Position numbers and translations under genes: made by a program. This document shows, one piece after another, positions 37,559-46,734 of a stretch of DNA of 64,000 bases. How positions within the stretch are numbered: the stretch's first letter is position 1; every line of letters starts with the position of its first letter. The stretch comes from Chitinophaga silvisoli. Its GTDB lineage: Bacteria; Bacteroidota; Bacteroidia; Chitinophagales; Chitinophagaceae. The stretch is from assembly GCF_003412465.1 (NCBI RefSeq), contig NZ_QTJV01000001.1:992001-1056000 (forward strand), given 5' to 3'. The notes under the pieces were generated by a model that was not told the origin of the DNA, did no database searches, and worked only from the letters and a program-made list of their open reading frames with translations.

Positions 37559-38176
37559 TTTGTATTCGGCAGCGAGTTTTACAACCGAGGTGGTATTGTT
37601 CACACCGAACTTTTCCATCAGGTTCTTGCGATGGCTTTCTACAGTATGGGTACTGATAAATAATTGTTCTGCTATCTGGATAGTGGTGAGGCCTTTGCCG
37701 ATGAGCTGGAGGATTTCCTTTTCGCGGCGGGTAATGCGGGGGATGGCTTTGAGCAGGTCCTGGTCAGCACTTTTGAGTGCTTCGCGGGTACTGGTACAAA
37801 GGTATTCTTCTCCATCCATCACGGTGTTGATGGCTTTGATAATTTCATTGCCCAGTGCATTTTTCAATACATACCCACTGGCTCCGTTCTGGAGCATGCT
37901 GTGAATAACAGGTTGCTCATCGTGCACGCTAAGGGCAATGATCTTGATATCCTCGTATTTCTTTTTAATTTCAGTGGTCAGGTTTATGCCACTTACATCC
38001 GGGAGGTTTACATCCATGAGGATGACATCCGGGTGATCTTTTTCTTCTAATGCCTGTAGTACGCTTTTCCCATTGCCATAATCCCCGATCACATTAATGG
38101 TCAGGTCGGTACGCAGTATGTTCTTCAGTCCTTCCACCATTATGGGGTGGTCTTCTACAACTATAACCTTTATCAT
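37550..38176 (-). CDS. NarL/FixJ-family response regulator
   Basis: A 208-residue two-domain regulator. The receiver domain has Asp55 (VILMDVNLPD) as phosphoacceptor, acidic residues at 8-9 and a conserved Lys near 104. The LuxR-type HTH begins with ITRREKEILQLIGKGLTTIQ and has the recognition region STHTVESHRKNLMEKF. It overlaps the kinase gene by 4 nt, so the two form one two-component system. Placement next to the nitrate genes suggests nitrate, nitrite or redox control, though this cannot be seen directly. Its end overlaps the Fnr-type gene on the opposite strand. Confidence 0.92.
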   Translation of the reverse strand: MIKVIVVEDHPIMVEGLKNILRTDLTINVIGDYGNGKSVLQALEEKDHPDVILMDVNLPDVSGINLTTEIKKKYEDIKIIALSVHDEQPVIHSMLQNGASGYVLKNALGNEIIKAINTVMDGEEYLCTSTREALKSADQDLLKAIPRITRREKEILQLIGKGLTTIQIAEQLFISTHTVESHRKNLMEKFGVNNTTSVVKLAAEYKLL

Positions 38177-40218
38177 GCATCATTTTTTTCGCTTGTTGCA
38201 CATTCGATTGTGATGGTGGTTCCTGTTCCTATTTCTGATTGAATTTCCATTTTTCCACCGAGGAAGTCTACACGGGCCTGGATATTGGCGAGGCCGGCGC
38301 CTTTCAGTTTATTTCCCTGCGAGGTATCAAAGCCTGCGCCGTCATCTTCAATGGTCAGGAAGATGGTGTTGTCAGTTTGTTGCAGCAGTACGAGGATCTG
38401 GGAGGCATTGGCATGCTTGATGGCATTGTTTACCAGCTCCTGCATAATTCTGTACAGTACTACCTGGCGGGTATGTTTCATACTATCTGTATGGAAGTTG
38501 TATACCTGGCAGACGATATTATTTACGCCGGTCTTTTTGAGGCCACGGCAGTACTCTAAGGTTGCTTCACCCAGTCCATATTTAATGAGTATTTCAGGCA
38601 TCATGCTGCGGGCAATGCGGCGAAGCTCATCCATGGCACCATCCAGTCGCTGGAGTGTATTGTTTACCTTATCATGTTTGATCTCAAGATCATCGATGGT
38701 TGGAATGGTAGATAGCTCAAGTTTGATACCAGATAATAATCCACCTAAACCATCGTGCAGGTCTCTGGCCAGGCGGGTACGTTCCTGTTCCTGGCCTTCC
38801 AGCATGGCGCTCAAAAGGGAGATGTGGTGTTCCTGGCGGATGCGGTCTACTTCGAACTGGTGCAGTTGTTCCTGTTGTGTGAGCAGCTTGCGGCCGTTGC
38901 GGTAGAAGAGATAACTCAATCCTGCAACTACCAGCAGGGAGATCATGATCACGATCATCAGGGAAATGAGCAACCTGTTTTTCTGCAGGGCAAATTCCTG
39001 TCTTTCGTTTTCATGTTGCAATTGCAGGATGCGTCTTTCTTTTTCCGATGTCTGGAACTGTGTTTCGAGTTCGTGCAGTTTGGATGTCACTTCCTGTTCC
39101 TGCATACTGTCTGAAAGGGTAATATATTGTCGCAGGAAGCGGTATCCCTGGTCTGAGTTACTTTGTTTGTAGGCAATATCGGCCATGAGGTCGAGTGCCG
39201 GCATGTGCAGGGGATAATCCCTGAGGGAGGATGCCAGTGCAGTATATTCATTCATGAATGACATGGCAATATCATACTGGCCAAGGCGGTTATGTAGTTT
39301 TGCCAGGGAATAGAGGTTCTGGCAAATGGTGGTATTATCCTGATAACGGCGGGCGATGGACAAACCACTATTGAACATCATGGTAGCATGTACGTACATC
39401 TGGTGCTTCTGATCCAGTTGTCCCTGGTAGTCGAACCAGGAAGCCCAAAGGATCGAAGAGTCCCCCGGCATGGAGTCCAGTTTCTTTTTGGCATCGGAGA
39501 GGTGCTGCTGCATTTGCTGCAGGCTATCGAGGTAGAACATACAGCTGGAAAGGTTCAGGTGCCGGCTGATGATGTCTTCTGTGAACGCTGCGGAGTCGGC
39601 GTATGTTTCCAGGCTCTTGTTATAATATGTAGTAGCGGTTTTGTACTGTGCCTTATTAAAGAAGATATCGCCCAGGCTCTGGTAGGTAGCTCCCAGGATT
39701 TTTGGTTCATTGAGCTGTTCGAGAACGGGGATGGCTTTCAGGTATTCTTCTACCTGGAGCTGGGCATAGCCTTTGTCGCCCATGACCATGGCGAGATTTA
39801 TCCGTGTCATGGCCATGAGCTTGCGGCTTTCCCTGGCGGTGTCCTTTTTGAGGGCCTCTTTGGCCAGGATCAGGTACTTCTCTGCCTCCTGGGGATCGTG
39901 GTAGGTTCGGTACCATTCACCCAGGGCAAGATGAGCACTGGCGATTCCGAGTTTGTTGTCCCGTTTTTCTTCCAGTTTCAGTGCCTGTTGTATGTAAGAG
40001 AAGGCTAAAGCGCTGTCGGTGGTCTGCAATTTTTTTGCAAGCCGGAGGAATAATTCTACCCTTGAAGCTTCGTCGGGGACCCTCCGGATAGCGTTTTGGA
40101 GACTGTCCAGGTACGTCGATTTGGACCTGGAGCAGCTTGTGATGAATACGCTGTTGGCAATTAACAGCATGATAATGAGTATGCTTAATACCCGCCTGAA
40201 AGTAAATAATGTTCCCAT
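38173..40218 (-). CDS. TPR-containing sensor histidine kinase, NarX/DegS-like HisKA_3 type
   Basis: A 681-residue kinase. The N-terminal hydrophobic segment ends with FITSC, resembling a lipoprotein signal. TPR-like helices fill about residues 45-370, a coiled coil follows, and one membrane helix lies at about 416-440 (LISLMIVIMISLLVVAGLSY). The H-box RLARDLHDGLGGLLSG has His near 487, the HisKA_3 type that pairs with NarL-like regulators. The HATPase domain shows ELVNNAIKHANA, DDGAGFD and GAGLANIQARV. The likely periplasmic TPR sensor has unknown ligand. It is cotranscribed with the response regulator. Confidence 0.92.
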   Translation of the reverse strand: MGTLFTFRRVLSILIIMLLIANSVFITSCSRSKSTYLDSLQNAIRRVPDEASRVELFLRLAKKLQTTDSALAFSYIQQALKLEEKRDNKLGIASAHLALGEWYRTYHDPQEAEKYLILAKEALKKDTARESRKLMAMTRINLAMVMGDKGYAQLQVEEYLKAIPVLEQLNEPKILGATYQSLGDIFFNKAQYKTATTYYNKSLETYADSAAFTEDIISRHLNLSSCMFYLDSLQQMQQHLSDAKKKLDSMPGDSSILWASWFDYQGQLDQKHQMYVHATMMFNSGLSIARRYQDNTTICQNLYSLAKLHNRLGQYDIAMSFMNEYTALASSLRDYPLHMPALDLMADIAYKQSNSDQGYRFLRQYITLSDSMQEQEVTSKLHELETQFQTSEKERRILQLQHENERQEFALQKNRLLISLMIVIMISLLVVAGLSYLFYRNGRKLLTQQEQLHQFEVDRIRQEHHISLLSAMLEGQEQERTRLARDLHDGLGGLLSGIKLELSTIPTIDDLEIKHDKVNNTLQRLDGAMDELRRIARSMMPEILIKYGLGEATLEYCRGLKKTGVNNIVCQVYNFHTDSMKHTRQVVLYRIMQELVNNAIKHANASQILVLLQQTDNTIFLTIEDDGAGFDTSQGNKLKGAGLANIQARVDFLGGKMEIQSEIGTGTTITIECATSEKNDA

Positions 40219-40596
40219 CCGGATGGAAATATATAAAATATTTTATAAATATAGCTACTTGGTTGAGATTATTGGATTTAGATTGTTTTTAATATGATCA
40301 GGTAAGAAAACCCCTGTTTTCCGGGATTTTTTTCCGGGAGAACAGACTGTACTTTTGTGATGTCGAAAGGGAAATGTGAAAACGAAATAAGCCGGAAGGC
40401 TACAACAATGACGATAAACTAATCAAAAATATTCACGAGGCCATAGATTTTATTGAACAAACCCCAGAGATGACAAGGCAGCGGGATTCGTACACCCGCT
40501 GCCTGTATTTACAAAACGATCTTCTCTTTATATTATTGTTCCCACAACCATTTTATATATCAATATTCTGAGCTGACCTAAGGACCTGGACCACTT
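40219..40596. other. 378-nt interval without a confident gene; possible short transcript
   Basis: No convincing protein gene is visible. On the plus strand TTTT (40327-40330), 19 nt and TACTTTTG (40350-40357) match the Bacteroidota promoter layout TTTG-N19-TAnnTTTG except for one base. Downstream, AGGCAGCGGG (40476-40485) and CCCGCTGCCT (40495-40504) make a perfect 10-bp hairpin. A 20-codon ORF begins at 40360, and another plus-strand frame is open for 64 codons to 40571 but has no ATG before 40470. A small RNA or short peptide is possible. The minus-strand kinase promoter should also lie here; no clear box was found. Confidence 0.4.
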
Positions 40597-41022
40597 TTAG
40601 TGGTGATAGTGTCCTGTTTTTATATCAGGATTATACCTGACAAAGAATACGAGCCAGATGGTTCTGGAAATACGTTGAATAGGGGGCTGGAGAATAACCA
40701 GTAAGATAGCATTGACACCCAGCCACCAGAATACACTGCTATCATAGAGTGAGAAACCAAGGAGCACCCACCAGGCTACAAAGGTGGCCACACTGAAGGC
40801 TACGGTGAGAGCATAGCTTACATAGCCGGTACCAAAATAAAACCCGATTTCCCTTTGCAGATCTTCTCCACATACGGGGCATCTTTCGTTCATTTCTGTA
40901 TAGTGCTTCAGATCATATGCATTGTCCGTCTTAAAAAGTTTTCCTTTCCGGCAGGCGGGACATCTGTTTTTCCAGATACTCAGGAAGAGGTTGGGCCGTT
41001 TTTCGATTTTTTCTGCACACAT
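40597..41022 (-). CDS. DUF983-family membrane protein with zinc-ribbon
   Basis: A 141-residue protein. Two C-P-x-C pairs, CPAC and CPVC, lie near residues 21 and 48 and probably bind zinc. Two or three hydrophobic segments follow (TVAFSVATFVAWWVLLGFSL and FWWLGVNAILLVILQPPI). This matches DUF983, whose function is not known. The frame is open a further 17 codons upstream, but the ATG at 41022 sits 1 nt after the AraC-family stop, which supports cotranscription and this start. Confidence 0.8.
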   Translation of the reverse strand: MCAEKIEKRPNLFLSIWKNRCPACRKGKLFKTDNAYDLKHYTEMNERCPVCGEDLQREIGFYFGTGYVSYALTVAFSVATFVAWWVLLGFSLYDSSVFWWLGVNAILLVILQPPIQRISRTIWLVFFVRYNPDIKTGHYHH

Positions 41023-41023
41023 A

Positions 41024-41908
41024 TTATTGAGTAATGAATTTCTTTCTGAATTCTTCGGGAGTGATTCCCTCATAATTTCTGAAGAAACGGGTGAAGTAAG
41101 AGTTGTCTTTAAAGTTGAGATCGTACGCGATTTCGAGAATACTCATATCTGCATTGGTTAGCAGTCGTTTAGCTTCCAGGAGGATCCTGTCACGAATCAC
41201 ATCACCGGCGGTTTTACCCAGCAATTCTCTGCACAATGCATTGAGGTGGTTGGGCGTTATGTACAGCATAGCGGCATAATCTTTTGGCAGTCTTTTAGTA
41301 CGGAAGTACTGATTAATAAGCTGTTGGAAGTTGCGCAGCTGCATAGAAGTATGTCCTGTCAGGGCAGCGGTTCCCGGCCTGGTGGTATGGCGCTCTACAG
41401 TAATGAAGAGCTCCAGCAGCCGCAGGCAGATCATGTCTATATTGAGCTGGGGATGCTGATTCGCTTCCCGCAGCAGTCTTTCGAACAGTTCGGTTACTTC
41501 AGCATGGATGTAAGCAGGGAGCTGGCAAACGGATTGCTGGCTGTTGCCACTGAAGAAGCTGAACTGGTCCAGGTAATTCGGATTGAGCAGGAAGGAACGG
41601 AAGAAGTCGGCGGCGAAGTGAATGATATATCCGTCGGTACGGCTTTTAAAGTCCCAGCTGTGTACCTGGCCTGGTGCCATGAAGTAGATCTGAAAAGGCT
41701 GTACATCGAATTTGACAAAGTCGATGGTATGGGATCCGCTACCTTTTGTGAACATCACCAGGTGATAGAAGGCATGCCTGTGCGGATGATGCCTTGCCTG
41801 GTAGTGTTTGTCGAGGTAACCGGCAAAGTCTTCAACCATGAGGTGCAACGGTTGCCCGTTTTTGTCTATGGTACAGACATCATAAACCGGTATTGTAGCG
41901 CGAGCCAT
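41024..41908 (-). CDS. AraC-family transcription regulator
   Basis: A 294-residue regulator with an N-terminal cupin-like sensor domain (HHPHRHAFYHLVMFTKGSGS, residues about 38-57) and a C-terminal double HTH. The second HTH shows LEIAYDLNFKDNSYFTRFFRNYEGITPEEFR, the AraC signature. The upstream 46 codons of the open frame lack similarity, so the ATG at 41908 is chosen. A TAATTTTG box lies 24 nt upstream. The target genes and ligand are unknown; DUF983 follows directly in the same direction. Confidence 0.9.
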   Translation of the reverse strand: MARATIPVYDVCTIDKNGQPLHLMVEDFAGYLDKHYQARHHPHRHAFYHLVMFTKGSGSHTIDFVKFDVQPFQIYFMAPGQVHSWDFKSRTDGYIIHFAADFFRSFLLNPNYLDQFSFFSGNSQQSVCQLPAYIHAEVTELFERLLREANQHPQLNIDMICLRLLELFITVERHTTRPGTAALTGHTSMQLRNFQQLINQYFRTKRLPKDYAAMLYITPNHLNALCRELLGKTAGDVIRDRILLEAKRLLTNADMSILEIAYDLNFKDNSYFTRFFRNYEGITPEEFRKKFITQ

Positions 41909-41931
41909 TGTGCTGATTGTTATTGATTGTA

Positions 41932-41939
41932 CAAAATTA
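41932..41939 (-). promoter_or_regulatory. Putative -7 promoter box for the AraC-family gene
   Basis: On the minus strand it reads TAATTTTG, a full match to TAnnTTTG, 24 nt before the chosen ATG at 41908. No -33 TTTG was found at 19-nt spacing. Confidence 0.4.
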
Positions 41940-42054
41940 CCGGATTTTATGAGTATCTGATGGTAGAATAAGGGGCTATTGTGGCACTTTTTACTGATTC
42001 GGTAAATGATGGGGGTAAAAAGCGCCGGGAAGCGTCTTATATACATATAAAATA

Positions 42055-42085
42055 TTTTTATTTTATAGGGTTCTGGTTAATTTTG
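42055..42085 (+). promoter_or_regulatory. Putative promoter of the AsmA-like gene
   Basis: TTTT at 42055-42058, a 19-nt spacer and TAATTTTG at 42078-42085 match the Bacteroidota consensus TTTG-N19-TAnnTTTG apart from one base. The gene start lies 45 nt downstream. Confidence 0.5.
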
Positions 42086-42129
42086 CGGAAATCTATCAAA
42101 CAAGTCTCAACCTACATCATTAAAGAAGC

Positions 42130-45100
42130 ATGAAGACACGGAAACGTATTTTTCGTATCCTGTATATCGTATTAGGGTCTATGCTGGCATTATTAGGGAT
42201 CGCCTCTCTTATTTTGTATACTCAGCAGGAACGATTGACACAGATGGCATTGCGGGAACTGAATAAGCAGTTGCCCGGTGATCTCGTAGTGGGTGGGAGT
42301 AACATCGCCCCATTTGAAAATTTTCCTTACGTATCTATCGGACTGAAGGATGTAACATTTTATGCTAATAAACAGCATACGGGTAAGCCTTTGTACAAGG
42401 TTGAAAGATTGTTTGTCGGATTTAGTCTGCCGGATGTCATTCGTCAGAAATTTAATATTAAAGCCCTTGTGGTAAAGAATGGCTACCTGCACCTGGTGAA
42501 AGAGCAGAACGGGAAGATCGATATTGTGGAGGCTAACCGTATTCAGTCAGATTCTTCCGCAACTGTAGCAGCGGAATCTTCACCAATGAACCTGGACATC
42601 AAGAAGATTATTCTGAGAAACCTGGACATCTCGTATACCGATAAGGTGATGGGATCACACGTTGCTACGCATATCGACAAGATCAAAACATCGTTCAAAA
42701 TGGAAGGTGACCTGATCGATGCTACAATGGAAGGCAAGCAGGTAGTAGATTATATTACCCCCGGCGATACGGTGCTATTCAGGCGAAAAAATATTGAGAC
42801 CAACCTGAAACTGAGTTATGATAGTAAAAAGCAGTTGCTGAACCTCCCTGTAGGCAAACTGAAACTGGAACAGGCGAGCTTTAATGTAACCGGTTCCCTG
42901 GACATGTCTCATGGCAACCTGGTAGATATAAAGCTGGAAGGCGACAAGCCGGATATCAACCTCTTATTGTCCTTTGCGCCTGCCAGTGTAACGGAACAGC
43001 TGAATCATTTTAAATACGATGGCCGGATTTCTTTTAAGGGGATTATGAAGGGAAAACTGGGAGATGGTGAAATGCCATTTATCGCTGTCAACTTCGGTTG
43101 TGAAAATGCTTACTTCCTGAATCCGGATGCTAATAAGAAAGTAGACAGTCTGAGTTTTAAAGGATATTATACCAATGGTAAAGAACATTCCCTTAAGACA
43201 TCAGAACTGCATATTCTGAATATGAGTGCGTTGCCTGAAAAGGGTGTTTTCAAGGGCAACTTTGTGATGCGCGACTTTACAGATCCTAAGATTGTGATGC
43301 AGGTGAATTCAGAACTGGAGCTGGAGTTCATCGGCGCTTTCCTGGGAATCAAAGACCTGCAAAAAGTAACAGGGCACATCAGCCTGAACATGAACTTCAG
43401 GGAGCTGGTAGATATGCAACTACCGGAAGCGTCACTGGGTAAACTGAAAGAAGGTATTCAGAGTGAACTGACGGTGAGTAACCTGACTTTCCGGATTCCT
43501 GGTTATCCGCATATGGTGCGTAATATGAACCTGCATGCAAATATGAAGAATGGGATGGTGACCCTGGACAGCCTGGCATTGCGTGTGGGGCAATCTGATA
43601 TTATGCTGAGTGGTTCTCTGAGCGATCTGCCTGCGGTATTCCATAAGCACCAGCAACCTGTGAAGGTGACGTTTAATGTGCATAGTAAAAAGATATTGAT
43701 GAGTGATGTGCTGGCCTTTGATTCTGCTAAAGCAGGAAAGGCAAAAGAAGAGATCAATGGCTTTAACATTGCATTGTCCCTGGAGACATCTGTGAACCAG
43801 TTGCTGCATCCGGATCCATTACCAAAAGGTACTTTCAGGATGGAAAAACTAAATGCAGCATTTAAATACTATCCGCATGCATTTCATGATTTTGGTACTG
43901 AAGTGGCCATCAATGACACTGCCCTGCTGATGCGTAATTTTGGTGGACTGATAGATAGTACGGATCTGAAACTGAGTGCGAGAGTAATTAATTACCAGTT
44001 GTGGTTTGATAAGGTGAAGAGGGGTAAGACCCAGATTGCATTTGACCTGAAATCACAGCACCTGGCTATGAATGACCTGCTGGGGAAAATCAGCAAAAAC
44101 TATGTGCCAAAAGATTATCAGCATGAGGTAGCCAGTAATCTCTGGCTTCGGGCCAAGTGTGATATGAAGTACGATTCAATCTTCAAATTCGCCAAACTGC
44201 ATATTGCGAATATATCCGGGTCATTGAAAGTACACCCGATCCAGCTGGAGAAAATCAATGGTACGATTATGTACGGTAATAACCGTTTTGTGCGCATTGA
44301 TACGCTGACAGGTAAGATTGGTAACAGTGACTTTGATATCAGTGGCCGGCTGTTTTATGGAAAGGATACTACGCTGAAGAGGAAACCGAACTTCCTGACA
44401 TTCAAATCTGAAAAACTGGATGTGGACCAGCTGACGAATTATAAATTCTCAGGTGTGGAGGAGGAAGATGATAAGCCATTGGTAGCACCTGCCATGGTGA
44501 GAAATACGGTGACGGATTCTATTCATAAAAGTGCGTTCAACATATTTAACGTACCATTTACTGATATTACAGTGGATGCGGCAGTAGGAAGAGTGAAGTA
44601 CCATCATTTGTGGATAAAGGACTTTACGACGAAGATGCGCATGCAGCAAAATCATCACCTGTATATTGATACACTGGGAATGCATATTGCAGAAGGTACT
44701 ATTGGTCTGAGAGGACATTTTGATGGTTCTGACCCGGCAAAGATTATGTTCAGAAGCAGGACCCGGTTCAATGATGTGAATATTGAAAAGATGATGTTGA
44801 AGCTGGATTACTTTGGGCAGGACTATGTGATTAATAAGAATGTGAAGGGAAGGTTGTTTGGACAGGTAAGGTGTCGTGTGCTGATGCATCCTGATCTGAC
44901 ACCAAGACTGGAAGACTCGGAGGCTACGCTGGATGTGGATATCAGGAATGGTAGTCTGGTGAATTTTACGCCTATGCAGGCAATGGCGAGTTATTTTAAA
45001 GATAAGAATCTGAACAAGATTAACTTTGATACGTTGAGGAATAAGCTGACCCTGAAGAACGGGGTACTTGAAATTCCGAACATGAATATCAACTCATCAC

Positions 45101-45354
45101 TTGGGTTTATAGAAATATCAGGTAAGCAGGGATTGGATTTCAGTATGGAATATTACCTGAGAGTGCCGATGAAGGTGGTGACGAGTGCAGGATGGCAGGG
45201 TTTGTTTGGCAGGAAGAAAGAAGAGGTAAATCCGGACCAGGAAGATGCGATTGAGTATAGGGATAAAAACAAGACAATCCGGTTTATGAATATCAAAGTG
45301 ACAGGTACGCCGGATAAGTTTAAAGTCGGATTAGGGAAGGCGAAAAAAGCTTAA
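42130..45354 (+). CDS. AsmA-like protein, probable inner-membrane-anchored lipid-homeostasis protein
   Basis: A 1074-residue protein. One N-terminal membrane helix (ILYIVLGSMLALLGIASLILY) is followed by a long periplasmic part rich in beta-strand. LNKQLPGDLVVGGSNIAPFENFPYVSIGLKDV is the typical AsmA N-terminal repeat. The C-terminal domain near residue 930 (LEDSEATLDVDIRNGSLVNF, FEIPNMNINSSLGFIEISGK-like strands) matches AsmA_2. Family members (AsmA, TamB, YhdP) form long grooves and take part in phospholipid transport to the outer membrane. It lies 2 nt upstream of the ThuA gene and is probably cotranscribed. Its link to the sphingolipid operon 3 kb away is open. Confidence 0.85.
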   Translation: MKTRKRIFRILYIVLGSMLALLGIASLILYTQQERLTQMALRELNKQLPGDLVVGGSNIAPFENFPYVSIGLKDVTFYANKQHTGKPLYKVERLFVGFSLPDVIRQKFNIKALVVKNGYLHLVKEQNGKIDIVEANRIQSDSSATVAAESSPMNLDIKKIILRNLDISYTDKVMGSHVATHIDKIKTSFKMEGDLIDATMEGKQVVDYITPGDTVLFRRKNIETNLKLSYDSKKQLLNLPVGKLKLEQASFNVTGSLDMSHGNLVDIKLEGDKPDINLLLSFAPASVTEQLNHFKYDGRISFKGIMKGKLGDGEMPFIAVNFGCENAYFLNPDANKKVDSLSFKGYYTNGKEHSLKTSELHILNMSALPEKGVFKGNFVMRDFTDPKIVMQVNSELELEFIGAFLGIKDLQKVTGHISLNMNFRELVDMQLPEASLGKLKEGIQSELTVSNLTFRIPGYPHMVRNMNLHANMKNGMVTLDSLALRVGQSDIMLSGSLSDLPAVFHKHQQPVKVTFNVHSKKILMSDVLAFDSAKAGKAKEEINGFNIALSLETSVNQLLHPDPLPKGTFRMEKLNAAFKYYPHAFHDFGTEVAINDTALLMRNFGGLIDSTDLKLSARVINYQLWFDKVKRGKTQIAFDLKSQHLAMNDLLGKISKNYVPKDYQHEVASNLWLRAKCDMKYDSIFKFAKLHIANISGSLKVHPIQLEKINGTIMYGNNRFVRIDTLTGKIGNSDFDISGRLFYGKDTTLKRKPNFLTFKSEKLDVDQLTNYKFSGVEEEDDKPLVAPAMVRNTVTDSIHKSAFNIFNVPFTDITVDAAVGRVKYHHLWIKDFTTKMRMQQNHHLYIDTLGMHIAEGTIGLRGHFDGSDPAKIMFRSRTRFNDVNIEKMMLKLDYFGQDYVINKNVKGRLFGQVRCRVLMHPDLTPRLEDSEATLDVDIRNGSLVNFTPMQAMASYFKDKNLNKINFDTLRNKLTLKNGVLEIPNMNINSSLGFIEISGKQGLDFSMEYYLRVPMKVVTSAGWQGLFGRKKEEVNPDQEDAIEYRDKNKTIRFMNIKVTGTPDKFKVGLGKAKKA

Positions 45355-45356
45355 CT

Positions 45357-46073
45357 ATGATGAAGGCAATTATAATACTTATACTTTTTTGTAGTACGGT
45401 GCAGGCACAGCGATTTCGCGTGCTTGCGCTGGCAGAGAACGGGGGGCATCATATTGCTTACAGTAAGAGAGCAAAGGTGTGGTTGGATCAGTTGGCGAAG
45501 GATAGCAATTTTGTGATCGATTATATCCGGAACACGGATCAGATTGATGCGGGGTTCCTGTCGAAGTACCAGTTATTTATCCAGCTGGATTATGCCCCTT
45601 ATGCCTGGAAGCCGGCGGCAGTAAAGGCATTTGAAGCCTATATTACGGAAGGAAAGGGCGGCTGGATTGGTTTTCATCATGCTACATTATTGGGCGAGTT
45701 TGATGGTTATCCTATGTGGGATTGGTTTCATCAGTTTATGGGCAACATCAGGTGGAAAGATTACATTCCTGATTTTGCAGATGGAGAAGTAGTGGTGGAG
45801 GACGGGAAGCATCCCGTAATGAGGGGAGTGCCCGATTCATTTCTGGTGAAGAAAGAAGAATGGTATTCCTACGATAGAAGTCCGCGACCGGATGTGCATG
45901 TATTGGCTCATGTGAATACGATTTTGAAGGGGGATCATCCGGTGATCTGGACGAACCCTGGGGTGAAAGCCCGGAATGTATACATATTTATGGGGCATGC
46001 GCCTGAATTGTTTGATAACCCGAACTATGTTTTATTATTCAGGAATGCGATCAGCTGGGCTTCCGGAAAATAA
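45357..46073 (+). CDS. Exported ThuA-like domain protein
   Basis: A 238-residue protein with a clear signal peptide (MKAIIILILFCSTVQAQ). The mature part starts with FRVLALAENGGHHIAYSKRA and includes GGWIGFHHATLLGEFDGYPMW, the glutamine-amidotransferase-like ThuA fold. Family members are often annotated as trehalose utilisation proteins, but the catalysed reaction is not well established in Bacteroidota. HHATLLG and FMGNIRWKDY hold the most conserved residues. It begins 2 nt after the AsmA-like gene. Confidence 0.87.
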   Translation: MMKAIIILILFCSTVQAQRFRVLALAENGGHHIAYSKRAKVWLDQLAKDSNFVIDYIRNTDQIDAGFLSKYQLFIQLDYAPYAWKPAAVKAFEAYITEGKGGWIGFHHATLLGEFDGYPMWDWFHQFMGNIRWKDYIPDFADGEVVVEDGKHPVMRGVPDSFLVKKEEWYSYDRSPRPDVHVLAHVNTILKGDHPVIWTNPGVKARNVYIFMGHAPELFDNPNYVLLFRNAISWASGK

Positions 46074-46138
46074 ATTCCATTTTTGAGCAGGTGGTATTTT
46101 TGAATTGTTATAGCTTGCTGTTTTTAACCCGTTCCACA

Positions 46139-46711
46139 ATGACGCAACAACTACCTGCTTTTTTAAGTGCTGATGCACAGACTTCATTTACCTCCGGTGA
46201 TTTTTATTTACGGCCATTGGTGCTGGATACAGATATTACATTGATCCATGATTGGGTGAACAGGGATTATGCCGTGTACTGGCAATTGCAGAACAGTACG
46301 GTGGAGCAGGTGAGGAAGATGTATGCTGAGCTGATTGCTTTGCCGCATGTGCAGCCTTTCCTGGGATTTTATAATGACAAGCCTGCTTTTCTTGTGGAGT
46401 TTTACAAAGCGCAGGAGGATAGGATAGGAGAATACTATGATGCGCTGCCGGGTGATTATGGGTTTCATATCCTGATGGCACCTGTGGAAAAGCGGATTCC
46501 TGATTTTACATTCCAGGTATTCCAGGTGATCATGTCGTTTTTGTTCAGTGATGCAAGGGTAGAGCGATTAATAGTAGAACCTGATGCGAGGAATGAGAAG
46601 ATTCATGTGTTGAATAAGCGAGCGGGGTTCGAATACCAGGGTTTGATAGAATTGCCGGAGAAGACGGCACACCTGGCATTTTGTAAGAGAAAAGAACAGG
46701 CAGTTTCCTGA
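46139..46711 (+). CDS. GNAT acetyltransferase, IucB/RhbD-like
   Basis: A 190-residue acetyltransferase. FYLRPLVLDTDITLIHDWVN and AFLVEFYKAQEDRIGEYYDA fit the siderophore-type Acetyltransf_8 family (IucB, AlcB, MbtK). EPDARNEKIHVLNKRAGFEY is the C-terminal GNAT strand-helix. No siderophore synthetase or receptor gene is nearby, so its true acceptor is uncertain. The frame extends back to 46091, but the ATG at 46139 precedes the conserved part. The final codons form one arm of a hairpin, with the stop codon in the loop. Confidence 0.75.
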   Translation: MTQQLPAFLSADAQTSFTSGDFYLRPLVLDTDITLIHDWVNRDYAVYWQLQNSTVEQVRKMYAELIALPHVQPFLGFYNDKPAFLVEFYKAQEDRIGEYYDALPGDYGFHILMAPVEKRIPDFTFQVFQVIMSFLFSDARVERLIVEPDARNEKIHVLNKRAGFEYQGLIELPEKTAHLAFCKRKEQAVS

Positions 46712-46725
46712 TAGAAACTGCCTGT
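46696..46725. terminator. Hairpin at convergent gene ends
   Basis: ACAGGCAGTTTC (46696-46707) and GAAACTGCCTGT (46714-46725) form a perfect 12-bp stem around CTGATA. The loop contains the stop codon of the acetyltransferase gene. Flanking T-runs are weak on the plus strand (AAAATATATT) and better on the minus strand, so it most likely serves as a bidirectional terminator between convergent genes. Confidence 0.65.
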
Positions 46726-46734
46726 GAAAATATA

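Noticed and set aside
40360..40422. A 20-codon ORF beginning 3 nt after a promoter-like box
   Set aside because: Too short and too close to the -7 box for a normal leader; no similarity or signal features, so it is not called as a gene.
46622..46640. GGTTCGAATACC, resembling a tRNA T-arm
   Set aside because: It lies inside the acetyltransferase coding sequence, and no acceptor or anticodon stem could be built around it.
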